Numbered from the stretch's first letter, positions 16,761 through 27,365 are shown. The stretch is 64,000 nucleotides of DNA from Clostridia bacterium (GCA_900752115.1 CAADUC010000107.1:17016-81015), one strand, 5' to 3'. The notes: a model not told the origin generated them from the sequence alone. A program made the numbers and translations.

Positions 16761-18650
16761 ATGAACAGGAAGCAGCGACGAATCCTTATCCGCATTCTTC
16801 TTGCGGCCTTTCTGGCCGTTATCCTGCACTTTCTTCCTGCGCAAGGCCTTCTTCGGCTCGCTTTGGCTCTGATCCCCTATTTGGTGATCGGATACGATGT
16901 ACTGAAAAAAGCGGCGCTTGGAATTTGGCACCGGGAGCTTTTTGACGAAAACTTTCTCATGGCAATTGCTACCATCGGAGCTCTGGCGCTGGGGCAGTAT
17001 GACGAAAGCGTGGAGGTCATGCTGTTTTATCAGGTGGGCGAGCTGTTTCAAAGCTGCGCAGTCGACAAAAGCCGCCGCAGCATCGCTGCCTTGATGGATA
17101 TTCGTCCTGATGTGGCCTATGTGGAACAAGACGGACAGATCCAACCCGTTGACCCGGATGAAGTTCAGCCCGGCGACATTATTGTCGTCCGCCCCGGAGA
17201 ACGGATCCCTCTGGACGGCGTTGTACTGGAAGGAACTTCTTCTCTCAACACCAGCGCTCTCACCGGCGAAAGTCTCCCCCGGGACGCCGGGCCTGAAGAC
17301 AGCGTGATCAGCGGCTGCGTCAACCTGTCCGGCGTACTTCGTATTCGCGTTACAAAACCGTTTGAGGAATCAACCGTGAGTAAAATCCTCGATTTGGTTG
17401 AAAACTCCAGCCTGAAAAAATCCCAGGCAGAACATTTCATCACACGCTTTGCACGCTACTACACACCTGCCGTCTGTGCCGGAGCCGCTCTGCTGGCAAT
17501 CGTTCCCCCACTTTTTCTTGGCAATTGGGCGGAATGGATTAGCCGGGCGCTGACTTTTCTCGTCATCAGTTGTCCCTGTGCTCTTGTAATCAGCATTCCC
17601 CTCTCCTTCTTCGGCGGAATTGGCGGTGCGAGCCGGGCAGGAATTCTCGTAAAGGGAGGAAATTACCTGGAAGCCCTGGCTTGCGCAAAAACGGTCGTTT
17701 TTGACAAGACGGGTACTTTGACAAAAGGAGTTTTTTCCGTCACGCAGACGTCGCCCTCCGACGTCTGGAATTCGGAAGAGCTGCTGGAGTTTGCCGCTCT
17801 TGCTGAATCGTATTCCAATCATCCAATCAGCCGCAGTCTTCGGGACGCTGCCGGCGGGCAGCTCGATCTTTCGCGCGTGGACAAAACAGAGGAACTGGCC
17901 GGGAACGGCGTTATCGCACAAGTGGACGGGAAGACAGTGGCGGTCGGAAACGATCGCCTGATGGAACGAATGGGGATCTCCTATACGCCGAACCGTTGCA
18001 CCGGCACCATTGTGTATGTGGCAGTCGACGGAAAATTTGCGGGCTCTATTGTCATCAGTGACGAGCTCAAGCCGACCTCCAAGGCAGCGGTAAAAGAGCT
18101 TCAGACACAGGGAGTGCGCACTGTTCTCCTTACAGGTGACAACAGTGTTTCGGCTCAGGCGGTTGGAGGTGCGCTTGGTATTGATGAAATTCACAGCAGC
18201 CTTCTGCCGACCGGAAAAGTGGAACGTATGGAACAGCTCCTTGCGGAAAAAGCGGCAGGCAGCACGTTAGCTTTTGTCGGTGACGGCATTAACGACGCTC
18301 CGGTTCTTTCCCGTGCCGACATTGGTATCGCTATGGGAGCCATGGGAAGCGACGCTGCAATCGAAGCCGCGGATATCGTTCTGATGGACGACGATCCCCT
18401 CAAAATATCGCTGGCTATGCGAATCGCGCGAAAGTGTCTGCGGATTGTTCGCGAAAACATTGTACTGGCCCTCGGCGTCAAAGGAATTTGCCTCCTGCTT
18501 GGTGCAATCGGTGCGGCCGGAATGCAGGCAGCTATTTTCGCCGATGTGGGCGTCATGGTACTCGCCGTGCTCAACGCCATCCGTACGCTGCGGGTACGTC
18601 GTTCCTCCCAGGCTATATCCTGCTCTGCCCAAAAACTTTCGGAAATCTGA
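16761..18650 (+). CDS. P1B-type ATPase, zinc/cadmium/lead exporter (ZntA/CadA group)
   Basis: 629 residues from ATG 16761 (GGAG upstream; an in-frame ATG at 16728 would add 11 residues). No N-terminal HMA domain. Features in order: two membrane pairs (about 8-90), actuator domain with SALTGES (166-171), membrane segment with CPC (271-273), phosphorylation site DKTGT (315-319), HP motif in SNHPISRSL, and hinge GDGINDAPVL. The CPC with the following GILVKGG and the absence of Cu-type residues place it in the Zn/Cd/Pb subgroup. It pumps metal out of the cytoplasm and is the effector of the ArsR-controlled operon. Confidence 0.95.
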   Translation: MNRKQRRILIRILLAAFLAVILHFLPAQGLLRLALALIPYLVIGYDVLKKAALGIWHRELFDENFLMAIATIGALALGQYDESVEVMLFYQVGELFQSCAVDKSRRSIAALMDIRPDVAYVEQDGQIQPVDPDEVQPGDIIVVRPGERIPLDGVVLEGTSSLNTSALTGESLPRDAGPEDSVISGCVNLSGVLRIRVTKPFEESTVSKILDLVENSSLKKSQAEHFITRFARYYTPAVCAGAALLAIVPPLFLGNWAEWISRALTFLVISCPCALVISIPLSFFGGIGGASRAGILVKGGNYLEALACAKTVVFDKTGTLTKGVFSVTQTSPSDVWNSEELLEFAALAESYSNHPISRSLRDAAGGQLDLSRVDKTEELAGNGVIAQVDGKTVAVGNDRLMERMGISYTPNRCTGTIVYVAVDGKFAGSIVISDELKPTSKAAVKELQTQGVRTVLLTGDNSVSAQAVGGALGIDEIHSSLLPTGKVERMEQLLAEKAAGSTLAFVGDGINDAPVLSRADIGIAMGAMGSDAAIEAADIVLMDDDPLKISLAMRIARKCLRIVRENIVLALGVKGICLLLGAIGAAGMQAAIFADVGVMVLAVLNAIRTLRVRRSSQAISCSAQKLSEI

Positions 18651-18666
18651 TATTCGGGTGCAGTGA

Positions 18667-18716
18667 AAACGCCCTCTCCTCCGGCCGCTTTCAGCGGTTC
18701 GGAGGAGAGGGCGTTT
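18667..18716 (+). terminator. hairpin terminator between the ATPase and comEA (convergent)
   Basis: Seventeen-base perfect arms (18667-18683 and 18700-18716) with an inner CCGCT/AGCGG. T tails are weak on both sides, but the position between convergent genes supports a shared terminator. Confidence 0.75.
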
Positions 18717-18721
18717 GTCAT

Positions 18722-19069
18722 TCAGGAAACCGTGACATATTCGCGAATCTTTTCCAGTGTTTTCTCCCCTATTCCGTAAACATTCTCCAAATCTTCGACG
18801 GAACCGAAAGGACCATTTTCTTCACGGTAATCAAGAATAGCCTGTGCTGTCACCGGGCCGATACCGGGGAGTGTGTCGAGCTGTTCCAGATCGGCGGTAT
18901 TCAGGTTCACCGGCCATTCAGGAGAAGAGGAAGATTCCTCTGAAACGACGCTCACGACCACAGGGCGTGTGACCTGCGGAACAAAGAACGCCTGATATCC
19001 GATCAACATAGCCGCCAGTACCAGAGCGACGCCAATCAAAATACGCGTCTGAACGGCTTCCTTCTCCAT
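18722..19069 (-). CDS. ComEA-like helix-hairpin-helix DNA-binding protein
   Basis: 115 residues: one membrane helix near the N-terminus ([19 protein letters not shown], about 11-29), a Ser-rich linker, then two HhH motifs: [20 protein letters not shown] and [21 protein letters not shown]. This is the short ComEA form that binds DNA at the cell surface during uptake, here without the SLBB domain found in Bacillus ComEA. Two ATGs fit; 19069 is seven bases from GGGAGGA. No comEC is in the window, so a competence role is only inferred. Confidence 0.88.
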   Translation of the reverse strand: MEKEAVQTRILIGVALVLAAMLIGYQAFFVPQVTRPVVVSVVSEESSSSPEWPVNLNTADLEQLDTLPGIGPVTAQAILDYREENGPFGSVEDLENVYGIGEKTLEKIREYVTVS

Positions 19070-19144
19070 TCTCATTCCTCCCTTCGGAATTTTCCGGCTC
19101 TTTTCTTTCTTCCCAACTTGCCTGAGAACGAAAGAGGCCTGCAA

Positions 19145-20434
19145 TTATTGACGCAGTTCAGAAAAATGATACCGGCGGAGAAGTTTGCCGAACACAAGAC
19201 AGATCAGAGTCCCTAAAATTCCCAGAAAAAACATCGTCACAGCTGCGCCGGAACCTTTCCCGCTTCCAAACAGGCACGTCAACAGGCCATCGGCCGACGC
19301 AGCCGCCATGACAGGTTCGCAAACTCCGTCCACAAGCCATCCTCCAAGGAAAAAACCAATCGGAATCGTAAAAAATTGCAGGGTATTGCGGCAAGCGTAC
19401 ACCCTTCCCTGCATTTCCACCGGAATAGTTGAGCGAAGAATCACGTCAAGATTTGCGTTCATCACAGGAACAAGAAGCCAACCAATAAGCTGGCCCAAAC
19501 ACCACCAAAACGGCGTTTTCGCAAAAGCCAGCAAATAATTCTCTGTTCCCAACGAGAAAAGCATGGTGAGAACAATCACTCTCACACGATTTCGGGGCGG
19601 TGGAAGGATTGTCATAAGTACACTGCCAAACAAGGTCGCAATACCGGCACAGGAGGTCACAACGCCAAGGACAGCCTCCCCTCCGTTTTCACGGGGCAAA
19701 ATAAGCGCCGGAAGAACAGCATCAAACGCAGAAGCCACCAGATTGACAGCGGCAAGGAACAGAATCAGCGTAAGAATCAGTCCATGCTCACGAAGATAGC
19801 GCAGACCGGACCGCACCGATTCAGAAAAGGGTTCACTGTCTTCCTTCGTCTCAATCGGCGGAAGGCGAATACCAAGGAGAAGCGTAAGAAACGCTGCTGC
19901 GAAAGTTGCCAGATCGACAAAAATGACCGTTTCCATCCCGGCCAATGCAAAGAGTGCCGTTGCCAAAACGGGATTCAGAATCGTGACAAGAGAATTGGAA
20001 AAAGAACGCAGACCGCTTGTCTGTTGATAGCGCTCCTTTGGGATAAGAAGCGTCATGGCAACGTCTCCGGCTGGCTGTTGTATCGTGTTCATCAATCCGT
20101 TCAGCGCGTTCAGGGCGTACAAATGCCACGGCGCAAGCAGACCGGCGCGCAAAAGCAGCAAAACCGAAACCGTACAGCATGCCGCAAAGGTATCACAGGC
20201 AAGCATTACCCTTTTCTTGTCCCACCGATCGCTGAGCGCCCCGGCGAAAATGCTCATGCAGACATACGGCGCATACGAGCAAATCGATAAAAGCGCCGTC
20301 TGAAGCGCGGATCCTGTCTGCTGATAAAGCCACAGCGTCAGGGCAAAGTTTGTCATGGCGCTGCCAAGCTGCGACAGAGATTGTGTGCTCCAAAGAAGAA
20401 AAAATGGCTTTAAATCCTTCAAATATTGTTTCAT
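19145..20434 (-). CDS. MFS transporter, macrolide-efflux (MefA)-like group
   Basis: 429 residues with about 12 hydrophobic segments. The opening KPFFLLWSTQSLSQLGSAMTNFAL and the cytoplasmic loop DRWDKKRVMLACD are typical of the MFS_3/MefA-like group of drug exporters. QQPAGDVAMTLLIPKERYQQ is the corresponding loop further on. Substrate cannot be told from sequence. ATG 20434 is chosen because AAAGGAATT precedes it; an earlier in-frame start at 20473 has none. It ends 75 bases before the comEA start. Not obviously a resistance island; composition matches neighbours. Confidence 0.88.
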   Translation of the reverse strand: MKQYLKDLKPFFLLWSTQSLSQLGSAMTNFALTLWLYQQTGSALQTALLSICSYAPYVCMSIFAGALSDRWDKKRVMLACDTFAACCTVSVLLLLRAGLLAPWHLYALNALNGLMNTIQQPAGDVAMTLLIPKERYQQTSGLRSFSNSLVTILNPVLATALFALAGMETVIFVDLATFAAAFLTLLLGIRLPPIETKEDSEPFSESVRSGLRYLREHGLILTLILFLAAVNLVASAFDAVLPALILPRENGGEAVLGVVTSCAGIATLFGSVLMTILPPPRNRVRVIVLTMLFSLGTENYLLAFAKTPFWWCLGQLIGWLLVPVMNANLDVILRSTIPVEMQGRVYACRNTLQFFTIPIGFFLGGWLVDGVCEPVMAAASADGLLTCLFGSGKGSGAAVTMFFLGILGTLICLVFGKLLRRYHFSELRQ

Positions 20435-20699
20435 AATTCCTTTGCTCCCTTGAAAATCAAAATTGAGATTCAATCAGCAAAGGATGAGGACTTCGCCCCG
20501 GCGGCCTTTCCCGCACAGGCAAACCGCCGCAAAAGAGAAGTTCGCTGCCTTCTGCTTACCAAACGGCGCGTGATCTCATTTGCTTCGATCGCTGGAGCTT
20601 CTTTCCTCCGTGCGCCGTCCTCAGCCTCTGCACGGAGCGTCCGCAATGCAAAGCGGAAAATTCCTGTTATTCATACAAATTCCTTTCTGATTTTCCTGC
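20435..20699. other. intergenic region between MFS and HAD genes
   Basis: 265 bases with no gene, terminator or promoter that I can support on either strand. Confidence 0.4.
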
Positions 20700-21512
20700 T
20701 TAATCCGGGTATTTTCGTTCCAAATACTCCACCAGATCCGCAAGAGCTCCTTCCTGGCAATCGCAAACAACCAGTTCCGCTTTCCGCTGCAGCTCCTCCG
20801 GCGCGTTCGCGGGGACCACTGCATGACCCGCGGCCGCAAGGAGCTCCTCGTCGTTATAAAAGTCACCTACCGCATAAACATGGGAAAGCGGAATGGAAAG
20901 ACGCCCGGAAAGGAGGCGGAGCATCGCCCCTTTACTTGCGCTCTCCGGCAGAAGTTCCAAGAAGTTTTCCGAGGACAGCACGAGCCTCAAGCCAGGGTGT
21001 GGCTGAGCGCTGGCATAAGCCAATGCTTCCTGAATGTATTTTGGTTCTCCGCCAAGGAGAATCTTCAGCCACGGTTGGAAACAAGCCGTCTCCTCTCCCT
21101 GCGTAAACGAAAAAATCTCCGGCGTTTTCGTATTGCCGATATAGCGATTCCGGCGGATGATTCCTACAGACGCATCATAAAAGCACTCCATCCCCAACTG
21201 CGGAAAACGGGAATAAAGAGTGCGCACAAGAGGAGCCGTCTCCTCTTTCTGCAGTTCACAGCGTGCAAGCACCGTTTCGCTGGCATAATCATAGAGGAGG
21301 CATCCATTCAAACAAACAGCAGGCACATTAATAGGAAGCTCCCCAAGGAAGCGGCCTGCAGAGCCAATAGAACGGCCTGTCGCAAGTGTAAAGCGTCCTC
21401 CCTTTGCAGAAAAGCACTGTAGTGCTTCTCGATTCCGAATCGGGATAGGGAGATTCTCCGGCAGAAGAGTCCCGTCGATATCGCTGACGATCAGAATATC
21501 ATGCAGCTTCAT
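20700..21512 (-). CDS. HAD-superfamily Cof-type phosphatase
   Basis: 270 residues. Motif I DIDGTL (residues 11-16), motif II TGR in TLATGRSIG, a C2-type cap domain (about 85-190), motif III lysine in SASKGAMLRLL and motif IV VGDFYNDEELL. This is the Cof/YbiV-type group that dephosphorylates sugar phosphates or similar; the substrate is unknown. Its ATG overlaps the rluD stop by four bases (ATGA), so it is coupled to rluD. Confidence 0.93.
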   Translation of the reverse strand: MKLHDILIVSDIDGTLLPENLPIPIRNREALQCFSAKGGRFTLATGRSIGSAGRFLGELPINVPAVCLNGCLLYDYASETVLARCELQKEETAPLVRTLYSRFPQLGMECFYDASVGIIRRNRYIGNTKTPEIFSFTQGEETACFQPWLKILLGGEPKYIQEALAYASAQPHPGLRLVLSSENFLELLPESASKGAMLRLLSGRLSIPLSHVYAVGDFYNDEELLAAAGHAVVPANAPEELQRKAELVVCDCQEGALADLVEYLERKYPD

Positions 21513-22456
21513 CTCTCCGTTTCCTCCTCGTTCCCTGCCTTGCGGCGGAGCTTATCCAGAAAAGCTGTAAAGTATAAGGGCAGCTCACTGTCAAATTCCA
21601 ACCAACGTCCGTCGCGCGGATGTGTAAAGCCAATTTGCTTTGCATGCAAGCATTGTCCCTGAAGCTCGGCAATCACTTTCTTTGGACCATAGACCGGGTC
21701 GCCGGCCACGGGATGTCCAAGAAACGCCATGTGCACACGAATCTGGTGCGTACGGCCTGTCTCAAGCCGCAGCCGTACATGTGTAAACCCCGGATAACGC
21801 GCGATCACCTCATAATGCGTCACAGCGGGACGTGAATGTTGATCCGTGACAGCCATCTTTTTCCGATCTATCGGATGGCGCCCAATAGGAGCATTGACCG
21901 TTCCACTGTCCTGCTTTAAGGAACCGTATACAATCGCCTCATAAACTCTTGTAAAGCTATGTACCTTTATTTGCTCTGCCAATCGCAAATGGGAAAAATC
22001 GTTCTTTGCTACAATCAACAGGCCGCTTGTATCCTTGTCAATCCGGTGAACAATTCCGGGACGAATGACTCCACCAATGCCGGAAAGCGAATCTCCGCAA
22101 TGCGCAAGCAATGCGTTGACAAGCGTACCGGTAAAATTACCCGCAGCAGGATGTACGACCATCCCCTTCGGCTTATTCACCACCAAGAGATCACTGTCCT
22201 CATAGACGATCGACAACGGAATCTCCTCCGGCAAAACATCTGCAGCAACAGGATCAGGAATAGCGACCGTAATCTCATCCCCTGCCTGAACCTTATACGA
22301 TTTTGGGAGTACCTTTCCGCTGCACTCCACCGCACCGGCGGCAATAAGCTTCTCAGCAGCAGTCCGTGTGATATCACTGAGCTTCAGACTGATAAACTTG
22401 TCAAGCCGCTGTCCGCTATCCTCCGGCAGAGCAAAAAGCGTTTCACTCACAGCCAT
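21509..22456 (-). CDS. rluD: 23S rRNA pseudouridine synthase, RluD family
   Basis: 315 residues: an N-terminal S4 RNA-binding domain (RLDKFISLKLSDITRTAAEKLI, about 17-75) and a catalytic domain with HRIDKDTSGLLIVAK, whose aspartate is the nucleophile. It isomerises uridines in 23S rRNA. ATG 22456 is chosen; upstream in-frame sequence belongs to lspA on the same strand. It starts one base after the lspA stop and overlaps the HAD gene at its end. Confidence 0.95.
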   Translation of the reverse strand: MAVSETLFALPEDSGQRLDKFISLKLSDITRTAAEKLIAAGAVECSGKVLPKSYKVQAGDEITVAIPDPVAADVLPEEIPLSIVYEDSDLLVVNKPKGMVVHPAAGNFTGTLVNALLAHCGDSLSGIGGVIRPGIVHRIDKDTSGLLIVAKNDFSHLRLAEQIKVHSFTRVYEAIVYGSLKQDSGTVNAPIGRHPIDRKKMAVTDQHSRPAVTHYEVIARYPGFTHVRLRLETGRTHQIRVHMAFLGHPVAGDPVYGPKKVIAELQGQCLHAKQIGFTHPRDGRWLEFDSELPLYFTAFLDKLRRKAGNEEETER

Positions 22457-22457
22457 T

Positions 22458-22943
22458 TCAGTGCCTTCTCCGAAGAACAGGCTCGCCGGTCTTTCTATCC
22501 GCAAAAAAGAGGACATGGATAACGAACAAAGCTGTCCCAATCACTACGGCGCAATCCGCAAAATTGAAAACCGGAGGAAAAAACGAGACATGGATATAAT
22601 CCACCACATAGCCCAGCCAAACACGATCCACCATGTTGCCGAGACCTCCCCCAAGAATCAGGCCACTCGCAAGGTATGTGAGGCCTGTATGGTGGTGATA
22701 TCGGAATAAGAGGATCAAAATCGCGATCATCAAGATAGCCGTGGTAATGATAAAGAACCAGCGCTGATTACTGAGAATCCCAAATGCGGCGCCTCTGTTT
22801 TCCACATAAGTGAAATCGAGTAAACCGGGAATCAGCGAATAGCTGCCAATTGGCTTTAGATTCTGCACCACAATATATTTCAGAATCTGATCCACAACGG
22901 CCAGCACAACAGCCAGACCGATCATCAGAAAAGGCACTAACAT
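22458..22943 (-). CDS. lspA: lipoprotein signal peptidase (signal peptidase II)
   Basis: 161 residues, four membrane segments. The aspartyl protease pair lies in GGLGNMVDRVWLGYVVDYIHV and FNFADCAVVIG; the start has VVDQILKYIVV and ENRGAAFGIL as usual. It removes signal peptides from prolipoproteins such as the VWA lipoprotein at 45675. ATG 22943 is only three bases from GGAGG; a GTG two codons later has better spacing, so the start is uncertain by two residues. The rejected upstream extension overlaps the ileS-lspA terminator. Confidence 0.96.
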   Translation of the reverse strand: MLVPFLMIGLAVVLAVVDQILKYIVVQNLKPIGSYSLIPGLLDFTYVENRGAAFGILSNQRWFFIITTAILMIAILILLFRYHHHTGLTYLASGLILGGGLGNMVDRVWLGYVVDYIHVSFFPPVFNFADCAVVIGTALFVIHVLFFADRKTGEPVLRRRH

Positions 22944-22960
22944 CTTCCTCCTTGACACGA

Positions 22961-23003
22961 AAAGGCAGGCAGCCCTTTTTCGGATATCCTGCCCGCCTTT
23001 TTG
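22961..23003 (-). terminator. hairpin terminator between ileS and lspA
   Basis: Arms AAAAGGCAGGCAG (22961-22973) and CTGCCCGCCTTTT (22990-23002) pair with one G-T, with four T on the minus strand. It separates ileS from lspA-rluD or only dampens read-through. Confidence 0.75.
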
Positions 23004-23047
23004 TACTCTCATGCGTCCGGCTTTTCCGCTGCCGGACACGTTCTATT

Positions 23048-25840
23048 TTATTCCATAACAGCTGCGCAGCGGCTGCACAGATCCGGATGATCCGCACAGG
23101 TACCGACCGTGTTGCTGTAGCACCAGCAGCGGGCACATTTTTCGCCCTCCGCGTGAGACACCGTAACGGAAAGCTCCGGTACAGCCTCGCCGACGTAATC
23201 CCCTTTGCCGCCCTTCTCAATCTCAAGCTGCGAAACAATAAACACAGGGATCAACTCTTCTTTCAGCGAAGAAACGAAATCATAAAGCTCACCGTCACAG
23301 AAGAGCCGCACCTTCGCATCAAGAGAAGAGCCAATGACCTTCTCCTTACGTGCAATCTCAAGTGCCTTCTTTACATCGTCACGAATCTGATGGATACGAT
23401 CCCAGCGTGCAATAAATCCTTCGTCCACGTCGACGCCGCTCGTACGGGGCATCTCGTTGAAGAGAATGCACTCCGGATCCGCGCTGCTGTCATGCGGCAT
23501 TGCATGCCAAATCTCATCGGACGTAAAAGCAAGAATCGGGGACACCAGGCGCGTCAGTGCATCGAGAACACGGTACATCGCCGTCTGAGCGGCACGGCGC
23601 GTCAGGCTGTCCGCCTTTTCGGTATAGAGACGATCCTTTGCAACGTCAAGATAGAAGTTGGACAGATCCACCACGCAGAAATTATGGATTGCATGATAAA
23701 CCTGATGGAACTCGTACGTTTCATAGCCCTCGTGGCACTTCTTCATGACGTCCTCAAGCTTCTTGAGCACCCACAGATCGATCGGGAAGAGTTTATCGTT
23801 CGGTACCATATCCTTATCCGGATCGAAATCTTTCAGATTGCCAAGGATAAAGCGGGCCGTGTTGCGGATCTTGCGGTACGCATCGGAGAGCTGCTTGAGA
23901 ATTTCCTTGGAAATACGGATATCAGCATGATAATCCGAGGAAGCGACCCACAGGCGCAGAATATCCGCGCCATACTGATCAATAACCTCCTTGGGATCAA
24001 TTCCGTTGCCGGAGGATTTATGCATCTGACGTCCTTCACCGTCAACCACCCAACCGTGGGTGACAACGCTGCGGTACGGCGCCTGGCCGCGCCAGGCAAC
24101 AGACGTGAGCAGAGACGACTGGAACCAGCCGCGGTACTGATCCGCGCCCTCAAGGTACAGATCCGCCGGCCAGTGCAGTTCCGGACGCTGATCTGCTACA
24201 GCGGCATGTGTTACGCCGGAGTCAAACCACACATCCATGATGTCATGTTCCTTCGTGAAGCTTGTGCAGCCACACTTTTTGCAGGCAGTACCGGCAGGAA
24301 GAAGCTCTTCCTCACTCTTCGCATACCAGGCGTCGGAACCTTCTGCTGCAAACAGCTCAGAAATGTGCATCATAACGTCCTTGTCGATCAACGGCTCGCC
24401 GCAATCCTTGCAGTAGAAGATCGGAATCGGCACACCCCAGCGGCGCTGACGCGAAATACACCAATCCTTGCGGTCCTCCACCATTGCGGTGATACGGTCG
24501 CGGCCCCAGCCGGGAATCCACTGCACCTTGTTGATCTCCTCAACAGCCTTCTCCTTGATGGCGTCGACAGAACAGAACCACTGCTCGGTCGCACGGAACA
24601 GGATCGGATTCTTGCAGCGCCAGCAATGCGGGTACTGGTGGACAATCTTCTGCGTTGCCAGCATCGCGCCGGTTTCCTCCAGATGTGCGCCAATGACTTT
24701 ATTAGCCTCCGCCGTCGTCAGGCCAGCAAACTGCCCAGCCTCCTCCGTCAGCTTACCATCCGCGTCAACCGGGACGACGATCTCGATTTCAGGATACTGT
24801 TTGCAGATTTCAAAGTCCTCCACGCCGAAACCGGGAGCCGTGTGCACACAACCGGTACCGCTTTCCAGCGTTACATGGTCGCCGACAATGACAAGGCTCG
24901 TACGATCAAGGAAGGGATGCTGAGTCTTCATATACTCACAGTCGCTGCCGCGGAAGGTGGCAACCGTCTCATATTCCTCAATTCCGGCCGCGTGCAGTGC
25001 TCCCTCGAGCAGAGCCGTCGCCATCACATAGTATTCGTCGCCGCAGCGGACAAGAGAATACTCAAAATCGGGACCAAGGCAGACGGCAAGGTTGCCGGGC
25101 AGCGTCCAGGTCGTCGTGGTCCAGATGACAAAATAGACCTTGGAGGGATCAATGCCGAGAGCTGAGAACTTGCCCTTGTCATCGACAACACGGAACTTAA
25201 CATAGATGGAAACGCACGGATCCTCTGCATATTCGATCTCCGCCTCTGCAAGAGCCGTTTTGCACTCCGGGCACCAGTACACAGGCTTAAGTCCCTTGTA
25301 AATATATCCCTTTGTCGCCATCTCAGAGAAGATCTCAATCTGCTTGGCCTCAAAATCATGCGTCAGCGTGATGTAAGGGTGATCCCAGTCTCCAATGCCG
25401 CCAAGGCGCTTGAACTGATTGCGCTGACCGTCGAGATACGTCATCGCAAACTCACGGCAGATCTTTCTCAGTTCCACATCGGAAATCGTGGTGGAATTAC
25501 CGACGCCCGCCTTTTTGCGAGCCTTGAGTTCCGTGGGAAGACCATGCGTATCCCAACCGGGCACATAAGGAGCCTTGAATCCCGCCATATTGCGATGACG
25601 CACAATGATATCCTTAAGCGTTTTATTCAGAGCCGTACCGAGATGAATATCACCGTTGGCATACGGAGGGCCGTCATGCAGAACGAACACGGGCTTACCC
25701 TCGTTCTTCTTCATCAGCTTCTCGTAGATTCCATCCTTCTCCCACTGCTCCAGCATCGCGGGCTCGCGCTTCGGGAGTCCTGCCTGCATCGCAAATTCTG
25801 TTTCCGGGAGATTCAGCGTCTTTTTGTAATCCTGGGCCAT
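23048..25840 (-). CDS. ileS: isoleucyl-tRNA synthetase
   Basis: 930 residues. Class I signature HIGH-like [16 protein letters not shown] near residue 57 and KMSKS-like MHKSSGNG near residue 600; editing domain in between. The C-terminal zinc finger is present ([12 protein letters not shown] ... CSRCAAVME). This architecture is the bacterial, mupirocin-sensitive type. There are only 35 bases between divIVA and ileS, so no room for a T-box leader: regulation must be through the upstream operon. Confidence 0.98.
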   Translation of the reverse strand: MAQDYKKTLNLPETEFAMQAGLPKREPAMLEQWEKDGIYEKLMKKNEGKPVFVLHDGPPYANGDIHLGTALNKTLKDIIVRHRNMAGFKAPYVPGWDTHGLPTELKARKKAGVGNSTTISDVELRKICREFAMTYLDGQRNQFKRLGGIGDWDHPYITLTHDFEAKQIEIFSEMATKGYIYKGLKPVYWCPECKTALAEAEIEYAEDPCVSIYVKFRVVDDKGKFSALGIDPSKVYFVIWTTTTWTLPGNLAVCLGPDFEYSLVRCGDEYYVMATALLEGALHAAGIEEYETVATFRGSDCEYMKTQHPFLDRTSLVIVGDHVTLESGTGCVHTAPGFGVEDFEICKQYPEIEIVVPVDADGKLTEEAGQFAGLTTAEANKVIGAHLEETGAMLATQKIVHQYPHCWRCKNPILFRATEQWFCSVDAIKEKAVEEINKVQWIPGWGRDRITAMVEDRKDWCISRQRRWGVPIPIFYCKDCGEPLIDKDVMMHISELFAAEGSDAWYAKSEEELLPAGTACKKCGCTSFTKEHDIMDVWFDSGVTHAAVADQRPELHWPADLYLEGADQYRGWFQSSLLTSVAWRGQAPYRSVVTHGWVVDGEGRQMHKSSGNGIDPKEVIDQYGADILRLWVASSDYHADIRISKEILKQLSDAYRKIRNTARFILGNLKDFDPDKDMVPNDKLFPIDLWVLKKLEDVMKKCHEGYETYEFHQVYHAIHNFCVVDLSNFYLDVAKDRLYTEKADSLTRRAAQTAMYRVLDALTRLVSPILAFTSDEIWHAMPHDSSADPECILFNEMPRTSGVDVDEGFIARWDRIHQIRDDVKKALEIARKEKVIGSSLDAKVRLFCDGELYDFVSSLKEELIPVFIVSQLEIEKGGKGDYVGEAVPELSVTVSHAEGEKCARCWCYSNTVGTCADHPDLCSRCAAVME

Positions 25841-25875
25841 GTCATTTACTCTCCTAAACGTAAAATAGTTTTCTA

Positions 25876-26562
25876 TCAGAATTCATCAAAATTCGACACA
25901 CCAGACTGAAATTCCAGCGTCGGCTCCTGAACACTGTCCGCGTTCGGGGCAGGACGCTGCTCAAAGAAGGAAGGTTCCAGCTCGACCGTCTCCTCCTCCG
26001 CGGGAACCGGTTCAGGCTCGGCAGGGTTTTGTTCGGAAACATACGCCGGATCCGGATCGGGCTCTTCCTGCTTCGGAACAGGCAAAGCGTCAATCAAGGT
26101 AAGGTGTCGGCGATACATATCGAGCAGCTGGGAACGAAAATCTGCAACCTGCTTTTTCAGATCGACCATCTGTTGCTTCTGCTGACGAATCTGATCCTCC
26201 GCGCCTGCAACAATATGTTCCGCTTTGAGGTTCGCATCCTTCAGAATAATCTCCGCCTTATGGCGAGCCTCACGAATGGAGGCGTCTCCAAGCTTCTGAG
26301 CGCTGACCAGAGCGGTTTTGATTTCGTCTTCCTCGCTGCGGTATTCCTCAATTTTAGCGGCGAGAATTTCAAGCTTTTTCTGCAGCTGACGTTTCTCTTC
26401 CTCCACACGGTCAATCTCCTCGCGCTGCGCGAGATTTTTCTGCATCAGCTCCTCAAAAGAATTTTTTACCCGGTCGATGAAGTCATCCACATCCTCCGGC
26501 CTGTAGCCGGAGAAACCGGCCTTTCGGAAGCTGACATTCGTAATATCGTTCAACGAAAGCAT
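25876..26562 (-). CDS. divIVA: DivIVA-domain cell division protein
   Basis: 228 residues. The N-terminal DivIVA domain [20 protein letters not shown] with [13 protein letters not shown] binds curved membrane; a long coiled coil (about 30-160) follows, then a Pro/Glu-rich tail with the end [12 protein letters not shown]. It marks division sites and poles. The upstream in-frame extension is rejected because the family starts at this ATG. It is located between ylmH and ileS, the usual Firmicutes order. Confidence 0.95.
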   Translation of the reverse strand: MLSLNDITNVSFRKAGFSGYRPEDVDDFIDRVKNSFEELMQKNLAQREEIDRVEEEKRQLQKKLEILAAKIEEYRSEEDEIKTALVSAQKLGDASIREARHKAEIILKDANLKAEHIVAGAEDQIRQQKQQMVDLKKQVADFRSQLLDMYRRHLTLIDALPVPKQEEPDPDPAYVSEQNPAEPEPVPAEEETVELEPSFFEQRPAPNADSVQEPTLEFQSGVSNFDEF

Positions 26563-26608
26563 CCTGCTATCGTCCCCTTTCCCTGCTTCTTCCCGCCTGA
26601 TCGATTTT

Positions 26609-27364
26609 TCAGACGTATTTTCTGCCTGCAATGCAGAGGCGCCCCTTCTTGGTATTCGGCCCCAGTCGGTCGACAATAAATTTCCCCTTACCGCGAACAG
26701 AAAGCTTTGCGCCCTCCTCCACTATACGGGAGGGAGAGGTTTCTTCGCGGTAATTGAGCGTGACAATCCCAGCCCCGACTGCAGCGGCGGCCTTTTCGCG
26801 GCTTAAACCGGCAAAAGCTGCCACAATACAGTCCAGCCGCGGCGACGCAATGACGGCGGAAATCTCCTCAAAACGATGCGCAGGCGGAAGCGGTTCCTCC
26901 GCTCCCAGCGAAAGCCTCACACCAGCGCGCCCAATTCTCTCCGTCTGCCCTGTCAGAAAGGGAGCGATCTCTTCGCGCACAAAAAAGACGGCCCTTCCCG
27001 TCTCAATCAGGATATCCCCCAAGGCCTCCCGCTGAATTCCCCGGGAGAGAAGACCTCCCAGCAGATCGCGATGGGTCAGTTCGTCCTCCCGGCGGAACTT
27101 CACAGTTACAGCCGTGAGAGGGAAAACGGATGGATCCGGATCAAGATGGTACGGAAACGCGCCGAATAAGACGCGATCCGCATCCTCGTGGCCGCCCCAC
27201 AAAAGGAAGCGCTCAAAGCGCAGACTCTTCATCAGAGTCCGCGCCAGTTCCGCTTCTCTCTCATCCAAAAAGCCCGCAAAATGGCAGCGTCCGCGGTGTT
27301 CCGCCGTATTCACGGCATCTGTCAGCCGCGCTGTGAGGAGCTGATCTTCCCGGCTTCCTCCCAT
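26609..27364 (-). CDS. ylmH: YlmH, S4-domain RNA-binding protein of the division cluster
   Basis: 251 residues. An N-terminal and central globular part (RCHFAGFLDEREAELA, FPLTAVTVKFRREDELTHRDLLGGLLSRGI) precedes a C-terminal S4 RNA-binding domain (LDCIVAAFAGLSREKAAAAV ... LSVRGKGKFIV). YlmH has been linked to ribosome rescue and to division. Its ATG follows the sepF TAA by a single base, so the two are coupled. Confidence 0.93.
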   Translation of the reverse strand: MGGSREDQLLTARLTDAVNTAEHRGRCHFAGFLDEREAELARTLMKSLRFERFLLWGGHEDADRVLFGAFPYHLDPDPSVFPLTAVTVKFRREDELTHRDLLGGLLSRGIQREALGDILIETGRAVFFVREEIAPFLTGQTERIGRAGVRLSLGAEEPLPPAHRFEEISAVIASPRLDCIVAAFAGLSREKAAAAVGAGIVTLNYREETSPSRIVEEGAKLSVRGKGKFIVDRLGPNTKKGRLCIAGRKYV

Positions 27365-27365
27365 T

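Noticed and set aside
22850-25165. Very long plus-strand open frame (771 codons)
   Set aside because: It is antisense to ileS and is a by-product of that gene's codon composition; no ribosome site or family features.
25841-25875. T-box leader upstream of ileS
   Set aside because: Only 35 bases separate divIVA and ileS.
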